Below, in pieces: positions 53,513-61,179 of a stretch of DNA of 64,000 nt; the first letter of the stretch is position 1; each line of letters begins with the position of its first letter. The position numbers and the translations under genes are program-made. The stretch comes from Palsa-1392 sp036490335 (lineage in GTDB: Bacteria > Verrucomicrobiota > Verrucomicrobiia > Chthoniobacterales > UBA10450): positions 1-64,000 of the forward strand of contig DASXEB010000010.1 of NCBI GenBank assembly GCA_036490335.1, in the 5' to 3' direction. The notes beneath the pieces were generated by a model, which saw only the letters and a list, made by a program, of their open reading frames with translations, had not been told where the DNA came from and made no database searches.

Positions 53513-54913
53513 ATGTCACTCGTCTTTGAAACCATCGCAACGGAGGGACTCGCCGAGATTTCCTATTTGATCGGCGACGATGAAGAAGGAAGCGCGGCGG
53601 TTTTCGATCCGCGGACCGATGTCGAAATTTACCTCCAGCTGGCGCGCGCGAAAAACGTCGCGATCACGCACGTTTTCGAGACGCACATTCACGCCGATCT
53701 CGTGAGCGGCGCGCGCGAACTGGCGGCGCGCGTCGGCACGGCGAAAATTTTTGCGAGCCACGAAGCGGGCGCGCACTACGGATTCGAGACGGAGCCGGTC
53801 AAAGATGGAAGCGAGTTTAAATTTGGTTCGTTAGGCATCACCGCGCGCCACACGCCCGGTCACACGCCCGAGCATGTTTCCTACATTTTGGCCGACGGCG
53901 ATCATCCGGATTTGCCGTGGGGCGTGCTCAGCGGCGATTCGCTTTTTGTCGGCTCGGCCGGCCGTCCGGATTTGTTAGGCGAAAAAGAAACGGCGCGGCT
54001 GGCGGCGCTGCAATTCAAAACTCTGCGCGAATTTTATCTCAAGCTTCCCGACAGCGTGATCGTTTATCCGGCGCACGGCAGCGGCTCGCCCTGCGGCGCG
54101 GAGATCAGCGATCGCCTCACGAGCACGATCGGCTACGAGCGGGCCTTCAATCCGTTTCTGCAGATCGACGACGTCGAAAAATTCACCGAGCACTGCATCA
54201 AAACCGCGCCGCCGATTCCGAAATATTATCCACGGATGAAAAAGGTGAACGCGGAAGGCCCGGAAATCCTCGGCGGTCTGCCGCAGGTGCACGCGCTTCC
54301 GCCTAACGAATTCAAAAAAGCGCTCGCAAACAGCGAAGCGCAACTGATCGACACGCGGTCGATGTTCGCTTTTGGCGGCGCGCACATCGCCGGCGCGATC
54401 AACATCGGCGCCTCGCCCACGCTTTCGATTTGGGCCGGCTCGCTGCTCGATCCGGAGACGCCGATTTTGCTCGTGCTCGAAAACGATGGCGACCTCGACG
54501 AAGTCGTTAGGCTGTTTTTGCGCACCGGTTTCACAAAATTCGCCGGCTATCTCGTCGGCGGGATGAAAGCGTGGGACAACGCCGGCTTTTCGTTCGCGCA
54601 GATCAGCCAGATTTCCGTTCACGAATTGCACGGCGCGAATGGCCAACTCCAGGTGCTCGACGTTCGCACCGACCGCGAGTGGAAAGGCGGTCACGTGCCG
54701 CACGCCCGCCACATCGCGATGCCGCAACTGCGCCAGCGCGCGGGCGAGTTGGACAAATCGAAACCGGTCGCGGTTTACTGCGCGAGCGGCTACCGCGCCA
54801 GCATCGCGACGAGCATTTTGCGCAGCGAAGGCTTCGAGAAGGTAATGAATGTTCCGGGCAGCTGGCACGCCTGGAAGGAAGCCGGCCTGCCGGTGGAAAA
54901 GAGCGATCGTTAG
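53513..54913 (+). CDS. Metallo-beta-lactamase fold hydrolase with two rhodanese domains
   Basis: This protein has 466 residues. The MBL domain (1-250) has THIHADLVSG with His58, His60 and Asp62, then RHTPGHTPEHVSY and GDSLFVGSAGRPDL, like persulfide dioxygenases that use one iron. Rhodanese domain 1 (about 270-355) lacks the active cysteine and is probably structural. Domain 2 (about 365-460) has VYCASGYRAS with an active Cys. Such fusions act in persulfide and thiosulfate handling. The stop TAG is formed by a TCGTTAGGC word. Confidence 0.85.
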   Translation: MSLVFETIATEGLAEISYLIGDDEEGSAAVFDPRTDVEIYLQLARAKNVAITHVFETHIHADLVSGARELAARVGTAKIFASHEAGAHYGFETEPVKDGSEFKFGSLGITARHTPGHTPEHVSYILADGDHPDLPWGVLSGDSLFVGSAGRPDLLGEKETARLAALQFKTLREFYLKLPDSVIVYPAHGSGSPCGAEISDRLTSTIGYERAFNPFLQIDDVEKFTEHCIKTAPPIPKYYPRMKKVNAEGPEILGGLPQVHALPPNEFKKALANSEAQLIDTRSMFAFGGAHIAGAINIGASPTLSIWAGSLLDPETPILLVLENDGDLDEVVRLFLRTGFTKFAGYLVGGMKAWDNAGFSFAQISQISVHELHGANGQLQVLDVRTDREWKGGHVPHARHIAMPQLRQRAGELDKSKPVAVYCASGYRASIATSILRSEGFEKVMNVPGSWHAWKEAGLPVEKSDR

Positions 54914-54927
54914 GCAGTTCGCCGCGG

Positions 54928-56151
54928 CTATTTCAAATCGAAGGCGCCGCAATCGAACGCCATCATTTGATCGAGCCGCGAAAGCCGAAACTGCTCGACG
55001 ACCGCGCCGTCGTCCTGGAAAAAATCGAGCCCGTTCTCGCGCGGCGCGATCACGATTCGTTTGATCTGTGCGTTGTCGCTCACCGTGCGGAGGGGAAGGC
55101 CGTCGGCCGTTTTTAGAAAGGCGCCCTCGGCGTCGAAACCGGCTGCGAGCTTCACTGTGTCGCGGCGATCGCGCTCGAGCGAATTCGGCCGCAGGATTTG
55201 TTCGACCAGGTCGGGGGATTTCACCTTCTCGTTAGGCATCGCGACGGGCGCGCCGTTTTGCAGCGCGAAGTTTTCGTGCGCGACGATCTTTTTCTCGAAG
55301 TCGATTTTCCAGTTCGAGACCGCTTCGGCGTCGCCGCCGGATTTCGCCTTCGTCTCGAGAAGGGTGAGGCTGCGCAGCCGTTCGAGCGACGGCGAGCGTT
55401 CGAGCAAGAAAATTCGCTCCTCGTTAGGCGAAGCAGCGATCGCGAATGGTTGCGGATCGTTAGGCGCGATCGCGAGCTTTCGCAGAACGCCGGCGATCGG
55501 CTGAGAAGCCAGCTGCACGATTTCGAGGGCAGCAGAATTTTTTGCAGCGTGACTGATCGCCCAAATCGTTCCGTCGCGGCCCGGCGCGACAGCGACCGGA
55601 TCGATCAGCGCGGCGGAAGAGGAAGGCGATTTCGCCGCCGGCGCGTCGGTAGCGGCCAGCATTCCCGTCGCTGGATCGAAAAGGAATGAGGAAGTCGCGC
55701 CGCCCGCGAGCGTCGTCGTTAGGCGAAGCGAAGAATCGTTCGCCTCGATCTGCGTCACGCGCGCGATGTGGGGCGAATGTTCGTCTGTCACCCAATCGTT
55801 AAAAAAATAGCCGACGCCTTCGACCTGCACTCCGCCTAACAAAAAGCCGCGCGCGTGATAGCGGCCTGCCGCCAGCGGATGACCCGAATCGTCTTTGCCG
55901 TCCCAAGTCGTCTCGAGCGCGTCATGGCCGGCGGTGAAATCGGAGATCTCATCTTCGCGATGCAGTACGCGCACAAGTTTTCCGGTCGCGTCGAAAATCC
56001 CGAGACTGATCGTTCCCTCAAGCGGCGGCGGGACAAAATGCAACCTAACGAGTCGTGGGTTTGGCGAAGGCGTCGGGGTTGGCGACTCCTCTGCTCGCGT
56101 CAGGATAAGCGAGCAGAAAAGTGCGATGCAGGAGAGAGCCAGCGCGCGCAT
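54928..56151 (-). CDS. Exported protein with FlgD-type Ig-like domain and propeller-like region
   Basis: From ATG 56151 the protein has 407 residues: a signal peptide (RALALSCIALFCSLILTRA), a Ser/Thr/Pro linker, then a FlgD-like Ig domain (LVRVLHREDEISDFTAGHDALETTWDGKDDSGHPLAAGRYHARG). Repeated strands such as DPVAVAPGRDGTIWAISHAA follow and suggest a propeller. Its ATG overlaps the stop of the branching-enzyme gene (TGATG), so the two are coupled. The function is unknown; a periplasmic role is likely. It contains four TCGTTAGGC words. Confidence 0.65.
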   Translation of the reverse strand: MRALALSCIALFCSLILTRAEESPTPTPSPNPRLVRLHFVPPPLEGTISLGIFDATGKLVRVLHREDEISDFTAGHDALETTWDGKDDSGHPLAAGRYHARGFLLGGVQVEGVGYFFNDWVTDEHSPHIARVTQIEANDSSLRLTTTLAGGATSSFLFDPATGMLAATDAPAAKSPSSSAALIDPVAVAPGRDGTIWAISHAAKNSAALEIVQLASQPIAGVLRKLAIAPNDPQPFAIAASPNEERIFLLERSPSLERLRSLTLLETKAKSGGDAEAVSNWKIDFEKKIVAHENFALQNGAPVAMPNEKVKSPDLVEQILRPNSLERDRRDTVKLAAGFDAEGAFLKTADGLPLRTVSDNAQIKRIVIAPRENGLDFFQDDGAVVEQFRLSRLDQMMAFDCGAFDLK

Positions 56152-57731
56152 CAGGAATAATATCGCCAGTCGAGATCGGGAAAAATTGGCGAACGCGATT
56201 CGCACTCAACGAGGAAATCGAGCTCGAGATGATCGGCCGAGAGCTGATCGAAGAGCCGATTAAAGCGCGCTAGATGTTCGCGCGTCCGCGCGGTTGCGTA
56301 CTCGGCGGCGGTGCGAGTCTTGATCAGGAACGCCCAATCGCTCGCTTGCGCGAGAAGCAACTCCCGCGCGCATTGCCGGAGCGCGCGCTCGGTTTGCGAA
56401 TCGGTTGTGTTCGCTTCCCGGCGCGCGAGTTCGATCATGCGACGAGTCGCGGCGTGCAGGTGCGGATAAATCCAGGCGTTGCTCTCGTCGAGCCAGACGC
56501 GGTTGAAACCGGCCTCGCCCCAACTCGACGGATTTGGCCTGACGATTTGTTGAGAGGGATGCGCGGCTAGAAATTCGCTCGGTGTCGTCAAATGAAAGTC
56601 TGCGAGCGTCGCGGCTTCGCGAAAAAGCGTCTCGAGAAATTGCGGGCCTTCGAACCACCAGTGGCCGAAAAGCTCGGCATCGAATGGACTAACGATCATC
56701 GGAGAATCCACCATCGCGTCGAGCTCGCGGAATTGCGCGCGGCGCTTCGCGAGAAAATCGAGCGCATGCCGATCCGCGATCGCGAAGGCAGCTTCGCGGT
56801 CGTAAAGTTTTTTCTCAGCGCCGCGCTCGCTCACGGAATGATATTTGATGCCGCTGAATTTTCGAAAACCCACCGGCCTAACGAAGGCGCGCAACTCCGA
56901 TTCGGAGCGATCGAAGCCGATGTCGCGATAAAAGTCGCGGTAATTCGGATCGCCGGGATAACCGCATTCCGCGCTCCAGATTTCGCGATTTGATTCCCGG
57001 TCGCGCGCGAACGCGGCCGGTCCCGCGGGCGTAAAGCAGGGAGCGAAGAAAGCTGCGCGTGGGCGCGGCTCGCCGAACATGAGGGCGTGCGCGTCGACGA
57101 TGAACCAACGCAGGTTCGCTTCCTGCAAAATGGAATCGAGGCCGGCGTTGTAACCGCATTCGGGCAGCCAGAAACCGCGCGGCTCGCAGCCGAAGTTTTC
57201 GCGATAGTTGTCGCGGCCGAGGAGAATTTGGGCGCGTTGCGCTGCGGGAAAATCGGCAAGCAGCGGCAGGAAAGCGTGGGTCGCCGCGCTCGCAATGATT
57301 TCAAGGCCGCCTTCGTCCTGCAATTCGCGAAACGCCCTAACGACGTCGCATTGCAGTGTGTCGGCAAAAAATGCGCGCGCGTCGGCGAAGAAATCTTCGT
57401 AGAAGCGCGCGAGCCCGGCGAGTTGCGGCTGGTCGCGATTGCGTCCGATTTCCTGGCGCGCGAGACCGATCAGCCGTTCGAGATGGCGCAGGTAACGCCG
57501 CTGCAAAAGTTCGTCGCGCAACATCGCGCACAAGGTCGGCGTGAGCGACATCGTCAGGCGAAATGGCACGGCGTCTTCGTGCAGCCGGCGCATCATCCGG
57601 ATGAGCGGCAGGTAGGTTTCGGTGATGGCTTCGAAGAGCCAGTCCTCTTCGAGAAAATCTTCGTGCTCGGGATGCCTAACGAATGGCAAATGGGCGTGCA
57701 GGATGAGGGCGAGCGAGCCGCAAGGAGTCAC
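56151..57731 (-). CDS. GH57 family 1,4-alpha-glucan branching enzyme
   Basis: From GTG 57731 the protein has 526 residues, the usual size of GH57 branching enzymes. The frame continues to 58193, but that extra part is antisense to the aminotransferase gene. The core has HAHLPF (12-17), GFWLPECGY with the nucleophile Glu191, and SPFDAELFGHWWFEGP with the acid Asp351, followed by a helical C-terminal domain. It forms alpha-1,6 branches in glycogen. No glgA or glgP was found nearby. Confidence 0.85.
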   Translation of the reverse strand: MTPCGSLALILHAHLPFVRHPEHEDFLEEDWLFEAITETYLPLIRMMRRLHEDAVPFRLTMSLTPTLCAMLRDELLQRRYLRHLERLIGLARQEIGRNRDQPQLAGLARFYEDFFADARAFFADTLQCDVVRAFRELQDEGGLEIIASAATHAFLPLLADFPAAQRAQILLGRDNYRENFGCEPRGFWLPECGYNAGLDSILQEANLRWFIVDAHALMFGEPRPRAAFFAPCFTPAGPAAFARDRESNREIWSAECGYPGDPNYRDFYRDIGFDRSESELRAFVRPVGFRKFSGIKYHSVSERGAEKKLYDREAAFAIADRHALDFLAKRRAQFRELDAMVDSPMIVSPFDAELFGHWWFEGPQFLETLFREAATLADFHLTTPSEFLAAHPSQQIVRPNPSSWGEAGFNRVWLDESNAWIYPHLHAATRRMIELARREANTTDSQTERALRQCARELLLAQASDWAFLIKTRTAAEYATARTREHLARFNRLFDQLSADHLELDFLVECESRSPIFPDLDWRYYS

Positions 57732-57838
57732 GGCGCCGGGGGTTGTTTGAGAGGTCCCTCGCTCTGCTCGGGATGACACTCGGGTGGTTGCGCGCGGCTT
57801 TCGCGGCGTGGAGTTTTCGCGGTCCGAAACTTCGCGCG

Positions 57839-59002
57839 TCAGAGCGTGCGGCAGAAATCCTGGAAGCGATCGAGACCTTTTTTGATGATGTCGATGCTCG
57901 TCGCGTAGCTCAGACGAATCGTGCGATCGTCGCCAAACGCGGCGCCGGGAATGACGGCGACGTTGGCTTTGCTGAGAAGGCGATCGGCGAAATTCTGCGA
58001 GTTCAAACCGAGCTGGCTGATGTTGACCAAAATGTAGAACGCGCCCTGTGGTTTGACGGCGGTGATGTTGGCGATTTTCGAGACGCGATCGAACATGTAA
58101 TTGCGCCGCATATCGAACTCGTCGTGCATGTCGGAGAGCGGTTGCTGGTCGCCTTTGAGCGCGGCGATTCCGCCTTTTTGCGCGAACGAACACGGGTTCG
58201 CCGTGGTGTGGCTCTGGATCGAATCGACCGCTTTCGCGATCGCTTCCGGCGCGCCCATGTAACCGAGCCGCCAGCCGGTCATCGCGTAGGATTTACTGAA
58301 ACCGTTGACCGTGATCGTGAGGTCGTAAGCCTGCTTCGAAAGCGAGGCGATGCTGACGTGTTTCACGCCGTCGTAAACGAGCTTCTCGTAAATTTCGTCC
58401 GAGAGAATGTAGATGTCCTCCTCCGCCGCGACATCGACGATCGCACTCAATTCCTCGCGCGTGTAAACCGCGCCGCTGGGATTGTTAGGCGAATTCATGA
58501 TCACCATTTTCGTCCGCGGCGTCATCGCGTTTTCAAATTCCTGCGCCGTCATCTTCCAATTATTGCGCTCGTTCGTCTGCACGATCACCGGCTCCGCGCC
58601 GGCCAGCCGCACCATGTCGGGATAGCTCACCCAATAGGGCGACGGGATGATCACTTCGTCGCCCGCTTCGCAAGTCGCGAGGATCGCGTTGTAGCAGGAA
58701 TGCTTCGCGCCGTTGCTCACGATCACCTGGCTCGAGCGATACTCGAGGCCGTTATCGGCGGCGAATTTCTCCGAGATCGCCTGGCGCAATTCCGGCAACC
58801 CGGAGCTCGGCGTGTATTTCGTGAAGCCCTGCTCGAGCGCCGCGATCGCCGCCTGCTTGATGTGCTCCGGCGTGTCGAAGTCCGGCTCGCCCGCGCCAAA
58901 TCCGCAGATGTCGATGCCCTCGCTTTTCATCGCCTTCGCTTTGCTGTCGATCGAGAGCGTGAGCGACGGGGTGAGTTGAGATGCGCGCGTCGAGATTTCC
59001 AT
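57839..59002 (-). CDS. PLP-dependent class I/II aminotransferase (aspartate aminotransferase type)
   Basis: This 387-residue, fold-type I enzyme shows FGAGEPDFDTPEHIKQAAI, FTKYTPSSGLPELR, SNGAKHSCYNAILA, the NSPNNPSGAVYTREEL loop, and VNGFSKSYAMTGWRLGYMG with the PLP lysine. The layout fits the Bacillus-type (I-beta) aspartate aminotransferases, so aspartate/2-oxoglutarate exchange is likely, though substrates vary. ATG 59002 is preferred over TTG 59017. No ribosome-binding site is obvious. Confidence 0.88.
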   Translation of the reverse strand: MEISTRASQLTPSLTLSIDSKAKAMKSEGIDICGFGAGEPDFDTPEHIKQAAIAALEQGFTKYTPSSGLPELRQAISEKFAADNGLEYRSSQVIVSNGAKHSCYNAILATCEAGDEVIIPSPYWVSYPDMVRLAGAEPVIVQTNERNNWKMTAQEFENAMTPRTKMVIMNSPNNPSGAVYTREELSAIVDVAAEEDIYILSDEIYEKLVYDGVKHVSIASLSKQAYDLTITVNGFSKSYAMTGWRLGYMGAPEAIAKAVDSIQSHTTANPCSFAQKGGIAALKGDQQPLSDMHDEFDMRRNYMFDRVSKIANITAVKPQGAFYILVNISQLGLNSQNFADRLLSKANVAVIPGAAFGDDRTIRLSYATSIDIIKKGLDRFQDFCRTL

Positions 59003-59047
59003 GATCGCAGTATTCAAAATCGGTTTTCCAAAAACGGGGAGCGCAAG

Positions 59048-60124
59048 TTATGGGCGCGCGTAGAAGTTTTCAATCAAAGGTTTCAGGTTGTTCTCGCGCA
59101 CCTGCACGATCTCCATCTCGCGCCGCGCGTTCTCGGCCGAATCGGACGCGTGCGCGGCGTTGACCATGATCGTCTGGCCAAATTCTTTCCGGATCGAACC
59201 CGGCGGGGCTTTGCTCGGATCGGTCGGTCCGAGCACCTCGCGGATTTTCGCGACCGCGTTTTCGCCCTGGTAAACGAGCGCGATACATTTCTCCGAACCG
59301 GGCTCGTTGCGTTGCGCATCGCTGACGGCGCTCGGCCGGCCGCCCGACATGAACTCGACGACGTCTTCCCACGCGCCGCGACCCTTCTCCGCGCCCAGTT
59401 TGCTTTCCAAAACTTCCAGCACCGGCCCGTAAAATTCCTCCGCCTGCGCCACGCTCATGCGGTGCACCTTGAAACCAATAATGTAGAGCCCGCTCCGCGA
59501 AAAAAGCTCGATCACGCCGCCCGGCCGCGAGTTCGGAAACTTGAAATTATCCGGCTTGATCAGCACGAGCGTCTTCTCGATTTTGGCATCGTTAGGGAAC
59601 TCGATCGCGTGATCGAGAATCCCGCCGTCGCGGTCGGAAAATTCCGCCCACAATTTCAAATCGCGCTCGATCGCCGCCGCATCGAACGCCGCCAGCACAC
59701 CCGGCTCGAAGTAAGTCACCTTGCCGCTGCCGTCCGTGATGTAATCGCCAAAGGTATCGCGAATCGTCTCGCCGCTCGTGCGCTCGTGCACGATGTGACC
59801 GACCGCATTCTGGATTTTCCGGATCGCGTTTTCACCGCCGAAAACGAGCAGCAACACGCGCGCCCGCTGACCATTCACCGAGCCGCTAAAATTCTTCAGC
59901 GCATACTCGCGGATCAACTCCTGCGTCGCGCGATGCCGCGGCTCGCTCTCCGTCACGATCGTCTCGGCATAACGCCTAACGAGTTCCGCGCTGGGCGCGA
60001 ACATCCGCCCGCGAATCAAATCGAGCCCCGTGCGCGAGATGAGCCGCGCGACGATTCCGCCCGTGCGCGATTTGCGCATCGAGTAGGGCGTGACGATGAC
60101 GTAGGCGAGTTCTTCCGACTGCAT
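59048..60124 (-). CDS. Two-domain nucleoside diphosphate kinase-like protein
   Basis: This 358-residue protein has two NDK-like domains. The C-terminal one (about 183-345) keeps the motifs TLVLIKPDNF, GGVIELFSRSGLYIIGFKVHRMS and NAAHASDSAENA, with the phosphorylated histidine. The N-terminal half (AYVIVTPYSMRKSRTGGIVARLI, then LLLVFGGENAIRKIQNAVG) repeats the fold but lacks the histidine. A usual bacterial NDK is ~140 residues, so this is an uncommon tandem form. It probably makes NTPs from NDPs through domain 2. Confidence 0.75.
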   Translation of the reverse strand: MQSEELAYVIVTPYSMRKSRTGGIVARLISRTGLDLIRGRMFAPSAELVRRYAETIVTESEPRHRATQELIREYALKNFSGSVNGQRARVLLLVFGGENAIRKIQNAVGHIVHERTSGETIRDTFGDYITDGSGKVTYFEPGVLAAFDAAAIERDLKLWAEFSDRDGGILDHAIEFPNDAKIEKTLVLIKPDNFKFPNSRPGGVIELFSRSGLYIIGFKVHRMSVAQAEEFYGPVLEVLESKLGAEKGRGAWEDVVEFMSGGRPSAVSDAQRNEPGSEKCIALVYQGENAVAKIREVLGPTDPSKAPPGSIRKEFGQTIMVNAAHASDSAENARREMEIVQVRENNLKPLIENFYARP

Positions 60125-60214
60125 AATTAGGAGCGGCTGCGTGGATTGAGCCGCGGGGCAGGCAATCGAAGTCGCTCGGGGTCGAAAGTTAGCCGCGCCC
60201 TAACGAGCGTTCAA

Positions 60215-61027
60215 CTAGCTTTTGCGCGCGAGCAAAAGCGCGACCCACTTTCCGCGCCGGCGAATTTCCAAGAGCGCAAAACCGCAACGCGAGAACTGTT
60301 GAATGACCTCGTCAGCCTGAGCGCGCAAAATCCCAGACAGAATCAGGCGGCCATTCGTGCCTAACGAACGCCGAAAAACCGGCACCGCTGCAATGAGCAG
60401 CTCGCTGAAAAGATTGGCCGCGACAAAATCGAACCGCGCCTCCGGTTTCCAGCGCAAGAAATCCTGCCTAACGAACTTCACCGCGCCGATTTTATTCATC
60501 CGCGCATTCGCGCGCGCATGCGCCACCGCGCGCGGATCGTTATCGAGCCCGAGCGCCGCCACCGCGCCCAACCGTCGCGCCGCCAGCGCGAGAATTCCCG
60601 TCCCCGTCCCGACATCGAGCATCCTCCAGCCTAACGAACGCCCGCGCGACACCTCCTCGAGCAACCGCAGACACATCGCCGTCGTCGCATGCTCGCCGGT
60701 CCCAAACGCCCCCGCCGCCGGAATCACGAGTTCGTTAGGCAACCCTCCTCCCGCGTCCGACACCACCCGCAACCGCCGCCCGATGCGCAGCGGCGCGAGC
60801 CGCGCCGCCGCGAGATACTTCTTCTCCCAACCGGCCGCCAACCGTTCCGAGCGCCCACCCAGCCGCCGTTGCCATTCGCGCACCTCATTCTTCGTTCGGC
60901 AGCAAACCTCCACCACCGCTCGCCTTTGCCCGTGAACCTGCGTAATCGCCACCCGCCCCGGCGCGAGCGCGAAAAGCTCCTCCGCACTCAGCGAAGCCGA
61001 ATTAACCCGCCGCCGCCAAAGATACAT
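60215..61027 (-). CDS. prmA: Ribosomal protein L11 methyltransferase
   Basis: This 270-residue enzyme trimethylates ribosomal protein L11. The diagnostic PAAGAFGTGEHATTAMCL near 103 and the SAM loop MLDVGTGTGILALAARRLG near 135 are present, and FDFVAANLFSELLIAAVP is the motif IV stretch. The N-terminal substrate domain (~95 residues) is on the short side. Five exact GCCTAACGA words lie in or next to the gene, the last (61,037) just upstream of ATG 61027; beyond it none is seen. Confidence 0.88.
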   Translation of the reverse strand: MYLWRRRVNSASLSAEELFALAPGRVAITQVHGQRRAVVEVCCRTKNEVREWQRRLGGRSERLAAGWEKKYLAAARLAPLRIGRRLRVVSDAGGGLPNELVIPAAGAFGTGEHATTAMCLRLLEEVSRGRSLGWRMLDVGTGTGILALAARRLGAVAALGLDNDPRAVAHARANARMNKIGAVKFVRQDFLRWKPEARFDFVAANLFSELLIAAVPVFRRSLGTNGRLILSGILRAQADEVIQQFSRCGFALLEIRRRGKWVALLLARKS

Positions 61028-61179
61028 GAAAGAAATGCCTAACGAACAAAGGGCGAAGTGTCGATGGCAACCGCGGGCGACTCACACTTCATGGGCGCGG
61101 TTGGCTAGAGGTTTCCTGTTTCTAAAGCTGAAAGAAGACATGGCGCAGGCGAGGGGATTCTCGCCCCCTAAACGCGAAG

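Larger units (their letters stand above)
43674..61045. repeat. Zone rich in the dispersed nonamer GCCTAACGA/TCGTTAGGC
   Basis: Forty exact copies were found by eye, 25 as GCCTAACGA and 15 as TCGTTAGGC on the plus strand, about one per 435 bases, in genes of both strands. In frame they encode Gly-Leu-Thr, Pro-Asn-Glu/Asp, Ser-Leu-Gly or Val-Arg, using rare CTA, TTA and AGG codons. Further copies differ at one end base. The word equals the right end of the attC sites at 1-3468. None is seen from 61,046 to 64,000. Its function is unknown. Confidence 0.8.

Noticed and set aside
57732..58193. N-terminal extension of the branching-enzyme frame
   Set aside because: It overlaps the aminotransferase gene in antisense and is Arg/His-rich; the protein matches GH57 length from GTG 57731.
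57743..60130. A 795-codon open frame on the plus strand across the aminotransferase and NDK genes
   Set aside because: It is an antisense shadow of two well-recognised minus-strand genes; its product is dominated by Arg, Asp, His and Val with no family resemblance.
61148..61165. Stem GGCGAG...CTCGCC as a terminator after the beta-strand repeat protein gene
   Set aside because: A good six-base stem exists, but no T-run follows on the minus strand, so it is recorded only as a possible stem-loop.
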